IMG/VR virus record: IMGVR_UViG_3300027906_002333
Coordinates: 1-56,458 of that record
DNA from: a virus
Reading direction: 5' to 3' (one strand)
DNA length: 56,458 nt
Shown one piece after another: positions 49,341 to 56,458 of the stretch. How positions within the stretch are numbered: the stretch's first letter is position 1; each line of letters starts with the position of its first letter. The notes beneath the pieces are model-generated. The model saw nothing but the letters and a program-made list of their open reading frames with translations, searched no databases and was not told the origin of the DNA. A program made the position numbers and the translations under genes.

Positions 49341-49404
49341 AATCTTTTTTTAATCTTTTTTCAATTATCCAATAAAATCAATGGTTTACAAGGCCAAAAA
49401 AAGG

Positions 49405-49433
49405 TTGACCTTTTGGATCTTTGACCTTATACT
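49405..49433 (+). promoter_or_regulatory. Early promoter 2
   Basis: TTGACC, 17-base spacer, TATACT, 35 bases before the 49468 gene. Confidence 0.75.
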
Positions 49434-49467
49434 ATATATAACAATTAGGAAAAAGAGGGCTTAAAAT

Positions 49468-49983
49468 ATGTTAGAATTACTTCAAGAAATTAAATCCAGA
49501 AACATTAAAACAAAGGCTTGGATCGCGGAAGATCCTAAAAACCGTTGGGCTGGTTTATACCCTGAAGATAAGGCGTATTGGGTGGAAAGAAAAATCACTA
49601 CTCTTGATGAGTTAGAGAGAGATGAGTTGGCCACTTATATATATGATGCCCACAAGACTGCCTTTGGCTGTAAAGGTCGTCATTACGATTTTAATGCTAT
49701 GAGCCTTCAAGAGTTGAAGGACGAAGCCGACTATATTTCTAAGGCTTGTGATGAGCAAATGGAACTTGAAGCCAAGATGGAAAAAGAGGCGGTCGAACGA
49801 TTTGAAACTTCTATCAAAGAATATCTTCCAATGGCAGGTAGCAGGGAAGATGCTATTCGTTGGATACTTCAAGCAGAAGATTTAGATAAGGAATGGGATG
49901 CCGGTTATATTTGTTATAACTTAGGTCTTCCATATAGCATGGAGAAAGAATTTCAACCATTAATAACCAAGGAGGTAGCATAA
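49468..49983 (+). CDS. Hypothetical phage protein, 171 aa
   Basis: Contains LATYIYDAHKTAFGCKGRHYDFNAMSLQELKDEADYI, a helix-rich pattern seen in many phages without known function. Starts the second early unit; the next gene overlaps its stop. Confidence 0.7.
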   Translation: MLELLQEIKSRNIKTKAWIAEDPKNRWAGLYPEDKAYWVERKITTLDELERDELATYIYDAHKTAFGCKGRHYDFNAMSLQELKDEADYISKACDEQMELEAKMEKEAVERFETSIKEYLPMAGSREDAIRWILQAEDLDKEWDAGYICYNLGLPYSMEKEFQPLITKEVA

Positions 49984-50237
49984 TGGCATTTGAAAGAGAA
50001 GCGATGGATTTCGTGAAATTTGATGTGGCTATGGAACATGGCCAAAGAATTAAACCCTGGTTCGAATATGGAACTATGTGGTGCGATCACATTAATGAAG
50101 AAGAGGCAGATACAATAGTTTCTTCATTAGAAACTTTCACTGGCTACAAGGTGAAAAAGTCTTTACTGAGACCTAGCAAGACAGAACCATGGAATCAGTG
50201 GGCATTTGATATTACCAATTTCAATTTACTCGCATAG
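49983..50237 (+). CDS. Hypothetical protein, 84 aa
   Basis: Not recognised. FVKFDVAMEHGQRIKPWFEYGTMWCDHINEEEADTIV. AAGGAGG precedes it; coupled to the previous gene. Confidence 0.65.
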   Translation: MAFEREAMDFVKFDVAMEHGQRIKPWFEYGTMWCDHINEEEADTIVSSLETFTGYKVKKSLLRPSKTEPWNQWAFDITNFNLLA

Positions 50238-50255
50238 ATATTGGTAAAATAATGG

Positions 50256-50284
50256 TTGACTTTTATAGCGACTGGCTTTATTAT
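50256..50284 (+). promoter_or_regulatory. Early promoter 3
   Basis: TTGACT, 17-base spacer, TATTAT, then leader with AGAGAGGCAAAAA before the next ATG. Confidence 0.78.
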
Positions 50285-50321
50285 TAAACAATAGGCAAAC
50301 AAAAAAGAGAGGCAAAAATAT

Positions 50322-50693
50322 ATGATACAAGGGCAAACAATAACACCAGACATGGTACCAAGCATAACTAACGAAGCAGAAATGGCGGCGAAAACAGCCA
50401 TTCTAAATTATCTTAATGATTGGAATGAAAAGACGGGCGGAAACGAATACGGCGAACCAATGTATTGTGGTTTTGCCTGGGTTGAACTTCCACAGATGAA
50501 ATTGTCAACGAAATTAGGCAAGGCATTTGAGGCAGTAGGTTTTAAGAAGTCTTATTCAAGAGGCGTCACTAAATGGAACCCGGGTAATCACAACGGTCAA
50601 TCAATGGATTGTAAAGAAGTTGGTGCTCAGGCTTATGCTGAGGTTTTAGAAAAATACGGCGTGAAGGCGTATATGGGATCGAGGGCAGACTAA
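50322..50693 (+). CDS. Hypothetical protein, 123 aa
   Basis: Not recognised. GEPMYCGFAWVELPQMKLSTKLGKAFEAVGFKKSYSRGVTKWNPG. Starts the third early unit and overlaps the next gene by one base. Confidence 0.65.
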   Translation: MIQGQTITPDMVPSITNEAEMAAKTAILNYLNDWNEKTGGNEYGEPMYCGFAWVELPQMKLSTKLGKAFEAVGFKKSYSRGVTKWNPGNHNGQSMDCKEVGAQAYAEVLEKYGVKAYMGSRAD

Positions 50694-51082
50694 TGTCAGT
50701 AGATACCGAAGTATATTATAATGTCGAAGACCTAGGTAAGAATCTTTACAGAAAGAAAACTTATTATACGGTCTGCGTCGAACAAGATGTTCTTGCTAAA
50801 GACAAGGACGAAGCTGATCAAAAATTCCTAGATGGCGGTGGAATTAATCATAGCGAAATATCTAGAAACATCACAGAAGAAAAAGACGGTGTTGAAACTT
50901 ATATGGTTGATACCAACTATCAGGAATCAGGCGATACTGAATTCATAGGCAAGGTTGCATATGAAGATGATGAATATGCTAAAGAAGATGGCATGGTTGA
51001 AATAGATACCTATGCTGAGGAGCATGAAGCATCGCCAATGAAAGACTTTAAAGAAAAAGTTTTAGAGGGAGAAACAATATGA
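50693..51082 (+). CDS. Hypothetical acidic protein, 129 aa
   Basis: Not recognised. KKTYYTVCVEQDVLAKDKDEADQKFLDGGGINHSEI, then an acidic tail. Overlaps the next gene by ATGA. Confidence 0.65.
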   Translation: MSVDTEVYYNVEDLGKNLYRKKTYYTVCVEQDVLAKDKDEADQKFLDGGGINHSEISRNITEEKDGVETYMVDTNYQESGDTEFIGKVAYEDDEYAKEDGMVEIDTYAEEHEASPMKDFKEKVLEGETI

Positions 51083-51294
51083 TTAGATCGAAAACGACAC
51101 CAAAAGAATTAGTCATCGACCTAACAGGTCCTCAAGGTAATGCTTTCTTCTTGTTAGCCAATGCATCAAAGTTGGCCAAACAATTAGGGCTGAATCCATT
51201 CCAAGTTTTAGAGGAAATGAAGGAAGGCGACTACGAACATTTAATACAAGTCTTTGACAAATATTTCGGAGACTATGTGGTATTAGAAAGGTAA
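51079..51294 (+). CDS. Hypothetical protein, 71 aa
   Basis: Not recognised. KELVIDLTGPQGNAFFLLANASKLAKQLGLNPFQVLEEMKEGDY. Confidence 0.65.
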   Translation: MIRSKTTPKELVIDLTGPQGNAFFLLANASKLAKQLGLNPFQVLEEMKEGDYEHLIQVFDKYFGDYVVLER

Positions 51295-51298
51295 TTGT

Positions 51299-51532
51299 AT
51301 GTGGGAAGATGAATTATTTGATGAAATTCGAAAAGGCGATACCGTTTGGTATAAAGACTCGTCAGGATCGAATCTAAAAGGCAAGGCAATTTTGTTTGGC
51401 CCTATGGGTTGGGTTCTAAAAACTGAATTTGGCACTTCACAGGTAGTAATGGAAGGTGACAATTATTTAGGCCATACGCCTGGCAAAGGCGAACGAGTTG
51501 ACGACCACTTGGGAAAGTTCTTAAATGCCTGA
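51299..51532 (+). CDS. Hypothetical protein, 77 aa
   Basis: Not recognised. A small beta-rich protein: IRKGDTVWYKDSSGSNLKGKAILFGPMGWVLKTEFG, like an SH3-type barrel. Its end overlaps the 38-aa gene. Confidence 0.65.
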   Translation: MWEDELFDEIRKGDTVWYKDSSGSNLKGKAILFGPMGWVLKTEFGTSQVVMEGDNYLGHTPGKGERVDDHLGKFLNA

Positions 51533-51641
51533 TTGGATTATGCTTATATTATATTCCATCTTAATAGTTGGGGTACCATATGGGTTTATAAGTTTATTAT
51601 TATTAAGTTGGAACAAGGAGGACCCGAGTGATAGAAAGTGA
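51525..51641 (+). CDS. Small membrane peptide, 38 aa
   Basis: One long hydrophobic stretch (MLILYSILIVGVPYGFISLLLLSW) then a charged tail. Overlaps both neighbours. Confidence 0.5.
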   Translation: MPDWIMLILYSILIVGVPYGFISLLLLSWNKEDPSDRK

Positions 51642-51837
51642 TATAAATTTACTTTTCAAGGTTTTTATATATTCAAGTCTTTTAGTAGGTTGTGGATATT
51701 TACTAGGAAAAGATAAAGGCGTGAAAGTAGGAGCCGGAAGAGCGGTTGATAGTCTATGTGAGAATGGATATTTGAAGCATAAGAAACAGCCAGACGGAAA
51801 TGTCGAATTAATCAAACTGAACGGAGAAATAGAATGA
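51628..51837 (+). CDS. Small membrane-anchored protein, 69 aa, GTG start
   Basis: GTG start after AAGGAGG. One membrane helix (LLFKVFIYSSLLVGCGYLLG) then a basic tail. Overlaps the next gene by ATGA. Confidence 0.6.
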   Translation: MIESDINLLFKVFIYSSLLVGCGYLLGKDKGVKVGAGRAVDSLCENGYLKHKKQPDGNVELIKLNGEIE

Positions 51838-52070
51838 AATGGTTATTGATTTCGATGGCACTAAATCTACAAGTGACTTATCCAGACCAAAAGGTTTGCA
51901 TGACAGCCCTTGAGCAAGTTAAGACTCAAGATATGGCGGCGATATGTATCCCGGCAGGAGAGGATAAGATTGAAACTCAAATGAACTCTGTTTTCACTAA
52001 TTTTTTAGGATTGGTTAAAGAATTACAGAAAATGGAATTGGAAAACTCCAAAGAAAATGGCACAAATTAG
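51834..52070 (+). CDS. Secreted two-cysteine small protein, 78 aa
   Basis: KWLLISMALNLQVTYPDQKVCMTALEQVKTQDMAAICIPAGED. Same pattern as the 11277, 34634 and 34890 genes. Function unknown. Confidence 0.55.
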   Translation: MKWLLISMALNLQVTYPDQKVCMTALEQVKTQDMAAICIPAGEDKIETQMNSVFTNFLGLVKELQKMELENSKENGTN

Positions 52071-52073
52071 GGG

Positions 52074-52102
52074 TTGACCTTTTGAGCAAGAGGCCTTATA
52101 CT
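52074..52102 (+). promoter_or_regulatory. Early promoter 4
   Basis: TTGACC, 17-base spacer, TATACT. Confidence 0.75.
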
Positions 52103-52153
52103 TAAAGAATAATAAGGCATATTAACATTATGAAAAAGAGAGGCACAAATAAT

Positions 52154-52444
52154 ATGAACAATCTAGTCACAAAGGCAAGCGAACTAATCTACCAAATGGA
52201 CAACGATCAGTTGAACCAGGTTATCGATGCAATTAAATTGAAAAGAACTCACATAGCCAAACAGGCTGTAAGGTCTTTTAGAATTGGTGATATTGTAGGA
52301 TTCACTGGTAAGAGAGGGAACCAGGTTTCAGGTAAGGTTAAAAAGATTAATCAAAAATATGTTTTGATTGATTGTGGTACACAGGGTCAATGGAGAGTTC
52401 CAGGAAACCACCTTACTAAATTAGGCATCGGAGAAGAGGCCTAA
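52154..52444 (+). CDS. Hypothetical protein with small beta-barrel C-terminus, 96 aa
   Basis: The ATG at 52154 follows the conserved GAGAGGCACAAA leader. N-terminal helix (LVTKASELIYQMDNDQLNQVIDAIK), then RIGDIVGFTGKRGNQVSGKVKKINQKYVLIDCG, an SH3/KOW-like barrel. Possibly RNA binding. Confidence 0.65.
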   Translation: MNNLVTKASELIYQMDNDQLNQVIDAIKLKRTHIAKQAVRSFRIGDIVGFTGKRGNQVSGKVKKINQKYVLIDCGTQGQWRVPGNHLTKLGIGEEA

Positions 52445-52445
52445 T

Positions 52446-52607
52446 ATGGATAAATTGGAATTACTAAATCAAATTAGATTGAACGGTATCGACGGTGTCG
52501 ATGGTATTATTGATATGATTATAGACACTATTGATGATGGTGATAAGGAAGGAGCCAAAGATTGGCTTCTTCAATTAAAAGACGAAATTTACGAGGCAAG
52601 TTTATAA
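52446..52607 (+). CDS. Hypothetical acidic protein, 53 aa
   Basis: LELLNQIRLNGIDGVDGIIDMIIDTIDDGDKEGAKDWLLQ. Shares TAATG with the next gene. Function unknown. Confidence 0.55.
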   Translation: MDKLELLNQIRLNGIDGVDGIIDMIIDTIDDGDKEGAKDWLLQLKDEIYEASL

Positions 52608-52813
52608 TGGGACCTTTCTCAGAAGAGAAACAATTTCAAAGAGCCAAGGCTATCGAAAGGCTCATAAAAAATAATCCAGATCTTGATGAGCTGACTCTCA
52701 ATATGTGGAAGACCAAACTTAAGAATCTCGCTCTAGACGAAGAACGATATAATGCTAGGGTGAGATCTATTTTTGAAAATATGAAAAAACACCCACTGGT
52801 CAAATGGAACTAA
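52607..52813 (+). CDS. Hypothetical helical protein, 68 aa
   Basis: FSEEKQFQRAKAIERLIKNNPDLDELTLNMWKTKLKNLALDEERY. Coupled to its neighbours by TAATG at the start and a 10-base overlap at the end. Function unknown. Confidence 0.6.
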   Translation: MGPFSEEKQFQRAKAIERLIKNNPDLDELTLNMWKTKLKNLALDEERYNARVRSIFENMKKHPLVKWN

Positions 52814-53223
52814 AAGAAAATCAATTCATTAAGGTTAAGGTAGAAAATGTAATGTATCCTTATAGGGATCGTTATGCTTTTCATATTCCAGAATTTAATT
52901 ATTACGAAGGTAAGGTAATATATCAACAATGGTTCAAACCCGGAGAGGTTGGAATCACAACCGGAGATCCTAATTTTGAATTTAGGGTTATCCAAAAAGA
53001 AAGGATTGTGGAGGTGAACGATGAAAAATCCGAATTCCCCAAACAATCGCTTTCGGCACGAAAAGATAGTGAAGGACAAAGAATCTCTGTTAAGGGTAAG
53101 ACAGGAAATCTATACGAAGTCCAAATCGGAGGGAGATGGGGATCATCTTGCTCTTGTAAAGGCTATCAATTTCGTAGGACTTGCAGACACATCGCCGAAG
53201 CGGAATCACAGATCGCGGCGTAA
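52804..53223 (+). CDS. SWIM-type zinc-finger protein, 139 aa
   Basis: The C-terminal part reads GNLYEVQIGGRWGSSCSCKGYQFRRTCRHIAEAE, a CxCx(n)CxH SWIM zinc-finger motif. SWIM domains bind DNA or proteins. The N-terminus is beta-rich. An out-of-frame ORF (53021-53239) with its own GGAGG lies inside it. Confidence 0.7.
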   Translation: MELKENQFIKVKVENVMYPYRDRYAFHIPEFNYYEGKVIYQQWFKPGEVGITTGDPNFEFRVIQKERIVEVNDEKSEFPKQSLSARKDSEGQRISVKGKTGNLYEVQIGGRWGSSCSCKGYQFRRTCRHIAEAESQIAA

Positions 53224-53239
53224 AAAAAACCGAAATTAA
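53021..53239 (+). CDS. Possible overlapping basic protein, 72 aa
   Basis: A +1-frame ORF within the SWIM gene, preceded by GGAGGTGAACG, reading KNPNSPNNRFRHEKIVKDKES and ending in a basic KRNHRSRRKKNRN tail. The ribosome site is stronger than that of most neighbours, but the overlap makes coding uncertain. Confidence 0.4.
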   Translation: MKNPNSPNNRFRHEKIVKDKESLLRVRQEIYTKSKSEGDGDHLALVKAINFVGLADTSPKRNHRSRRKKNRN

Positions 53240-53242
53240 TGG

Positions 53243-53271
53243 TTGACTTTATCGGTCAGTGACCTTATAAT
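53243..53271 (+). promoter_or_regulatory. Early promoter 5
   Basis: TTGACT, 17-base spacer, TATAAT. Confidence 0.8.
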
Positions 53272-53299
53272 AAAAGAATAATAAGGAAGAGGCAAAATT

Positions 53300-53473
53300 A
53301 TGGCAAACGAATTAGTTGAACAAATTGCAAGAATGAACTTGGAGCAAAGAGACGATTTTGTAAAGACTCTCGTAAGAAAATGGCCACATATGGCAGAGAG
53401 TTTAGGTAATGGTATCGGTCTAGAACTGATGATCAAATTTAACCAACAAGAGAAGGAGGCATCAAGTGATTAG
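53300..53473 (+). CDS. Hypothetical protein, 57 aa
   Basis: ELVEQIARMNLEQRDDFVKTLVRKWPHMAESLG. The AAGAGGCAAAA leader precedes it. Overlaps the next gene. Confidence 0.6.
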   Translation: MANELVEQIARMNLEQRDDFVKTLVRKWPHMAESLGNGIGLELMIKFNQQEKEASSD

Positions 53474-53609
53474 AGCAATCATTTTTATGGGCTTAGGCGC
53501 TTTGGCTTTTTATCTTTATCAGAACCCGGGTGAAATGGACACGGTAGTTCAACAAGGTAAAGATTTATTGAACCAAGGGGCAACGATAGTTCAAGAAAAA
53601 ACTAATTAA
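53466..53609 (+). CDS. Small membrane peptide, 47 aa, GTG start
   Basis: GTG after AAGGAGG. One hydrophobic segment (AIIFMGLGALAFYLY) then a helical tail. Function unknown. Confidence 0.5.
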   Translation: MIRAIIFMGLGALAFYLYQNPGEMDTVVQQGKDLLNQGATIVQEKTN

Positions 53610-53626
53610 GAACCAGGTAAGGGCAA

Positions 53627-54061
53627 ATGGATATAATATTCGACATCGATGGGACTTTGATGAATATCGAACATCGTAAGAAGTTCGTAGAGCAGAGACC
53701 AAAAGACTGGAAGAGCTTTCGTGAGCTTACGAAAGACGATACTCCAAACGAAGATGTCTTTGCGATAGCCATTGCCTTGCAGAAACAGGGTCATAATATC
53801 TTAATCGCTAGTGGGAGGAACAAGAGTCAACGAGCAATCACTTTGATGCAATTGATGGGCCAGAAGTTGGTCTTCAGAGATATTAAATTAAGAAGTGATA
53901 AAGACTTTCGTCCAGATCATTTTGTGAAGAAAGATATGTTAGATCAGTTTCGAGCAGAAGGATGGAAACCTGAGTTGGTCTTTGATGACAGAACTTCTGT
54001 CGTTGAGATGTGGAGAGAAAACGGTCTTCGTGCAGTTCAAGTCGCACCAGGAGACTTTTAA
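53627..54061 (+). CDS. Stand-alone Pnkp-type polynucleotide 3'-phosphatase (HAD)
   Basis: A 144-residue HAD protein: IIFDIDGTLMNI (catalytic Asp pair), ILIASGR, and LVFDDRTSVVEMWRENGLRAVQVAPGDF, which matches the C-terminal phosphatase domain of T4 polynucleotide kinase (DDRTQVVEMW...QVASGDF). The kinase domain is absent. It likely removes 3' phosphates from broken RNA or DNA ends. Confidence 0.9.
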   Translation: MDIIFDIDGTLMNIEHRKKFVEQRPKDWKSFRELTKDDTPNEDVFAIAIALQKQGHNILIASGRNKSQRAITLMQLMGQKLVFRDIKLRSDKDFRPDHFVKKDMLDQFRAEGWKPELVFDDRTSVVEMWRENGLRAVQVAPGDF

Positions 54062-54127
54062 TCGGTAGTGGAGTAGAAACCCTGTTAGACCTAACACCTA
54101 TGTCAGAAATTAAGTTAGGCGAGTCAC

Positions 54128-54163
54128 AGGGGGGCGACTTTCTAGGAGAGGCCCCCCACCTTT
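54128..54163 (+). terminator. GC-rich hairpin after the 3'-phosphatase gene
   Basis: GGGGGGC ... GGCCCCCC stem then ACCTTTT. May terminate or shield the next ribosome site; the 54062-54182 stretch holds no supported gene. Confidence 0.45.
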
Positions 54164-54182
54164 TAACTGAGAGAGGCAACCA

Positions 54183-54398
54183 ATGGCATATTATATCCTA
54201 CCGTCAATAGACACCAAAAGATACACGAAGATTCCAAATCTAGAAGGACCCTTTATGTGGCGATCCGGAAAGGTGGTCTACTACGACCCAATGGAAGGTA
54301 AGTATTACGATAGAGATACAGATATGTATCTAGACGATTCAGAACGAGAAGCCCACGATGGGTTTGATAGTTTCTTTAAAGGAGAGACCAATGCTTAA
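54183..54398 (+). CDS. Hypothetical protein, 71 aa
   Basis: Reads AYYILPSIDTKRYTKIPNLEGPFMWRSGKVVYYDPMEGKYYDRD. AGAGAGGCAACCA precedes it. Function unknown. Confidence 0.6.
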   Translation: MAYYILPSIDTKRYTKIPNLEGPFMWRSGKVVYYDPMEGKYYDRDTDMYLDDSEREAHDGFDSFFKGETNA

Positions 54399-54663
54399 AC
54401 CAGAAGATATTAAACCAGGCAAATCTTATGCTTGTAAATTTAAGGCTGAGATGATGTTAGACATCTATGGTCGCCCACCAGGATTAAGTGATACACCTTT
54501 GGCTGGCCCAGGGTGGTATGAGAGTTTTGGCTTGATTACAATCCGAGATATGAATACCAAGTTATTCAAAATCACTGATCTAGAAGGTGAAGCGAAGGGT
54601 AAGACATATACCGTTCCTTTCGATCAATGCTGGGATATAGACGAAGCGAATTTGGTAAAATAA
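54391..54663 (+). CDS. Hypothetical protein, 90 aa
   Basis: The ATG at 54391 follows AAAGGAGAG. LKPEDIKPGKSYACKFKAEMMLDIYGRPP, then a beta-rich tail. Overlaps the previous gene by eight bases. Confidence 0.6.
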   Translation: MLKPEDIKPGKSYACKFKAEMMLDIYGRPPGLSDTPLAGPGWYESFGLITIRDMNTKLFKITDLEGEAKGKTYTVPFDQCWDIDEANLVK

Positions 54664-54667
54664 GAAG

Positions 54668-54696
54668 TTGACATTTGAGCTTTCTGGCTTTATAAA
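54668..54696 (+). promoter_or_regulatory. Early promoter 6
   Basis: TTGACA, 17-base spacer, TATAAA. Confidence 0.75.
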
Positions 54697-54729
54697 TTAA
54701 GAATATAAAAAATTAACAGAAAGGCAAGA

Positions 54730-54918
54730 ATGTCAATCCAACCACCAGTAGGCCCATTAGAGCTAGAAGAAAGACAAAGAAAACTTGATGCGATGTTGAA
54801 GGACTTCATCAAGAAGGGCGGTAAAATAGAAATAATCCCACCAGGAATGACCGGCGAAATGTACCGGGAAAATCAAAAAGGCACAAAAAAGAAAAAAGGA
54901 AGGAAAACCAGGAAATGA
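54730..54918 (+). CDS. Hypothetical protein, 62 aa
   Basis: VGPLELEERQRKLDAMLKDFIKKGGKIEIIPPG then a Lys-rich tail (GTKKKKGRKTRK). Overlaps the next gene by ATGA. Confidence 0.6.
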   Translation: MSIQPPVGPLELEERQRKLDAMLKDFIKKGGKIEIIPPGMTGEMYRENQKGTKKKKGRKTRK

Positions 54919-55109
54919 GAATTGTCCTAAATAGACCTAAACTCTTCATCTTTGAGATCGAAGGTAATGAAGAAATAGAAGTCAATGCGATGGATTTCAA
55001 AGATGCTTGTCTTACATTAGAAGAACAGGCTCCAGATCTTAAAATTAATGACATAATTTCAATCCAGGAGATTCATTCTCCTATTCCAGGTGTTGATACT
55101 ATTCATTAA
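54915..55109 (+). CDS. Hypothetical protein, 64 aa
   Basis: IVLNRPKLFIFEIEGNEEIEVNAMDFKDACLTLEEQAPDLKIND. Function unknown. Confidence 0.6.
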   Translation: MRIVLNRPKLFIFEIEGNEEIEVNAMDFKDACLTLEEQAPDLKINDIISIQEIHSPIPGVDTIH

Positions 55110-55126
55110 TTTTGGTAAAATAGTGG

Positions 55127-55155
55127 TTGACTATATGAGTCAAAGGCTATATTAT
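55127..55155 (+). promoter_or_regulatory. Early promoter 7
   Basis: TTGACT, 17-base spacer, TATTAT, then leader with AGAGAGGCAAAAA. Confidence 0.8.
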
Positions 55156-55190
55156 AATATTAACAATAAGGCAAACAGAGAGGCAAAAAT

Positions 55191-55691
55191 ATGTCAACAA
55201 GGGCAAGAATAGGGTTTCAAAAAGCAGACGGATCAATCATAGGTGCTTATCAGCATTTCGACGGATATCCAGGTGGACTTGGATACCTTTTAGTAGATCA
55301 TTGGGAAGATAGCAAAAAGACAGAATCGGCTATTAAGTTAGGCGATGCATCTTTTTGGAGATATCATGAAGGTAAGAAAATAGACTTTGATGATAGAGGT
55401 CATCCTATGTATGAGATTCAGAATCTTTACTATGGTAGAGATAGAGGCGAAAAAGATGTAGGAGCAAAAACCTATAAAGACGAGAAGGAATATTTGTCAA
55501 AGGGTTTTAATAGTGGAGAAGATTATATCTATCTCTTAAAGGATGTAGGCGAGCAAGATTTTTTAGGTAAGCCGAAATATACTTGGTTCTATACGAAGTA
55601 TGACCAAACGGATAGTCTTAAACCTTTAGAAGCTGATGCGATTAAAGATAAGATTGAAATGTTAAAATATCATCTTAAGGAGAACAAATAA
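55191..55691 (+). CDS. Hypothetical phage protein, 166 aa
   Basis: STRARIGFQKADGSIIGAYQHFDGYPGGLGYLLVDHW resembles widespread phage/bacterial proteins beginning Met-Ser-Thr-Arg-x-x-Ile with a Tyr-x-His-x-Asp-Gly-Tyr-Pro motif. Function unknown. Overlaps the next gene by one base. Confidence 0.7.
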   Translation: MSTRARIGFQKADGSIIGAYQHFDGYPGGLGYLLVDHWEDSKKTESAIKLGDASFWRYHEGKKIDFDDRGHPMYEIQNLYYGRDRGEKDVGAKTYKDEKEYLSKGFNSGEDYIYLLKDVGEQDFLGKPKYTWFYTKYDQTDSLKPLEADAIKDKIEMLKYHLKENK

Positions 55692-56128
55692 TGTCAGACC
55701 ATTATGAAGTTAAAGAATTAAGACATACCGACGGAAATTTTGATGTGAAGGTTGGATACTTTTATGAAGACATTCACCCATCGGACTTATTTGATAATTC
55801 ACCTAACCCAGACAATGATGGCAAGCCATATTATGACACGGACGAGATGGCAAAAAGAATTGATTCGGGCAACGATGCTTGGTTTGGCTTTTGGGCGAAA
55901 TATTTTTATAAAGGTCACGAAGTAGGTTATGCTAACCTAGGTGGTCTTTATTATGAGAATGATCATGCAGAAGGCGTTATTGAAAAAGAAGCCAAGTCAG
56001 GAGATCATTGTTGGTATAAAGATGTGGTCGAAGAAGCAAAGGACCAAGCGATTAAGGAAGTTGGCGATCTGCATAGGCAGATGGAGTTAGACTTCGGTAA
56101 AGGATTTTCGACTCAGGCTGTTGGTTAG
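55691..56128 (+). CDS. Hypothetical protein, 145 aa
   Basis: DGNFDVKVGYFYEDIHPSDLFDNSPNPD, acidic and aromatic. Coupled to the 166-aa gene. Function unknown. Confidence 0.65.
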   Translation: MSDHYEVKELRHTDGNFDVKVGYFYEDIHPSDLFDNSPNPDNDGKPYYDTDEMAKRIDSGNDAWFGFWAKYFYKGHEVGYANLGGLYYENDHAEGVIEKEAKSGDHCWYKDVVEEAKDQAIKEVGDLHRQMELDFGKGFSTQAVG

Positions 56129-56175
56129 TCTGGGAAGGAAGGTTTTCGTCCGATGCGGACGGTTTCCCCAGAGCA
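56129..56175 (+). other. Stem-loop after the 145-aa gene
   Basis: CTGGG ... CCCAG enclosing GTCCG-ATG-CGGAC. No T-run; possibly a structured 3' end or regulatory RNA. Confidence 0.35.
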
Positions 56176-56217
56176 TAGCTCAAATAAACCATAAAGCGGC
56201 GAAGTAGAAGTAGGAGA

Positions 56218-56340
56218 ATGGCATTGAACGAACGGATTCTACCAACAGAAGAAGGGGGAGATATTGCTAGAGCTGGGGATACCCAGGGCGACTTCAAAAA
56301 CTCAAGATCCTACAATTATTTTGGTAATATGGCCAGTTGA
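56218..56340 (+). CDS. Possible 40-aa protein
   Basis: LNERILPTEEGGDIARAGDTQGDF. AGGAG is too close to the ATG and its end overlaps promoter 8, so doubtful. Confidence 0.25.
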   Translation: MALNERILPTEEGGDIARAGDTQGDFKNSRSYNYFGNMAS

Positions 56341-56365
56341 CTATTAGGGTGAAAGGTTATATTAT
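56337..56365 (+). promoter_or_regulatory. Early promoter 8
   Basis: TTGACT, 17-base spacer, TATTAT, 46 bases before the last gene. Confidence 0.78.
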
Positions 56366-56410
56366 AAAAGAGTAATAAGGCAAACAAGGCACAAATAAAA
56401 GGAGGGCAAT

Positions 56411-56458
56411 ATGCCAAATTGGTGTAATAATAATATTAAAATTGAAGGACCTAAAGAA
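56411..56458 (+). CDS. Api92-like/DUF1281-type protein, 3'-truncated
   Basis: The 16 visible residues, MPNWCNNNIKIEGPKE, match the N-terminus of the Api92-like ferredoxin-fold family (M-x-N-W-C-x-N-x-L/I-x-I-x-G-P). AGGAGGGCAAT precedes the ATG. The rest is outside the window. Confidence 0.7.
   Translation, partial: MPNWCNNNIKIEGPKE

Noticed and set aside
54010-54210. 66-aa plus-strand ORF spanning the GC hairpin
   Set aside because: Overlaps the 3'-phosphatase gene out of frame and a hairpin; no ribosome site before either ATG.
1-56458. CRISPR arrays, IS elements, integrase or attachment sites
   Set aside because: No regularly spaced repeats, transposase or recombinase motifs were seen; the 14-bp repeats at 47904/48577 are too short and isolated to call att sites.

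Overview
The window is a contiguous piece of a low-GC, tailed-phage genome of the T4-like marine type (the kind that infects Pelagibacterales/SAR11 and cyanobacteria). Evidence: T4 endonuclease V (denV), class Ia ribonucleotide reductase with its own glutaredoxin, a PAAR spike tip, a tail-fibre-like protein, a T4 Pnkp-type 3'-phosphatase, T4-style late promoters (ATAAATAC), and dense ATGA/TAATG gene overlaps. The host is most likely an alphaproteobacterium: the tmRNA has the circularly permuted two-piece layout of that class, the haem gene is a Shemin-pathway ALA synthase, and the PqqA peptide looks alphaproteobacterial. The exact host is inference. No CRISPR array, IS element, integrase or portal/capsid/terminase gene is visible.

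Layout. 1-9.5 kb (minus strand): metabolic and stress genes, namely a tryptophan halogenase (cut by the window edge), haem oxygenase, ClpS, DnaK, Hsp20, two 2-oxoglutarate oxygenases, GMP reductase, ribosomal protein bS21 and a long membrane coiled-coil protein. 8.8-12.1 kb: three lipoproteins, denV, a thermonuclease and small proteins. 12.2-15.4 kb: an RNA-rich segment with a long-variable-arm tRNA carrying an Asn anticodon, a minimal AsnRS-like enzyme, tRNA-Asp/Glu/Ala, an oxygenase lacking its Rieske ligands, and a permuted tmRNA. 15.4-22.9 kb: cold-shock protein, PAAR tip, Grx-NrdB-NrdA and a tail fibre. 22.9-25.9 kb: PD-(D/E)XK nuclease, three more 2OG oxygenases and a NifU-like scaffold. 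26-33.7 kb: a run of proteins with T4 internal-protein-like N-termini, two of them basic tandem paralogues, one with a dnaX-type -1 frameshift signal, plus a polymerase-beta-fold nucleotidyltransferase next to a KxDG ligase-like protein. 33.8-34.0 kb: tRNA-Gly/Met/Cys.

34-48.6 kb has mixed strands: DUF1353, a PqqA peptide, a PiT phosphate permease, a tandem-hairpin leader, an outer-membrane beta-barrel, a methyltransferase, ALA synthase, DUF454, a Fis-type HTH, large secreted proteins, YqgE and a HemD-like protein. 48.7-56.5 kb (plus strand) is an early region: small proteins of unknown function in short operons, eight of them behind near-identical TTGAC-N17-TATTAT promoters.

How it fits together: the phage appears to tune host tetrapyrrole metabolism (ALA synthase, HemD-like, haem oxygenase), proteostasis and translation (DnaK, Hsp20, ClpS, tmRNA, bS21, tRNAs, AsnRS-like), deoxynucleotide supply (NrdAB, Grx, GMP reductase), phosphate uptake (PiT) and redox chemistry (five 2OG oxygenases, halogenase, Rieske-less oxygenase, NifU-like). 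Function calls rest on motifs read by eye; no database search was possible.
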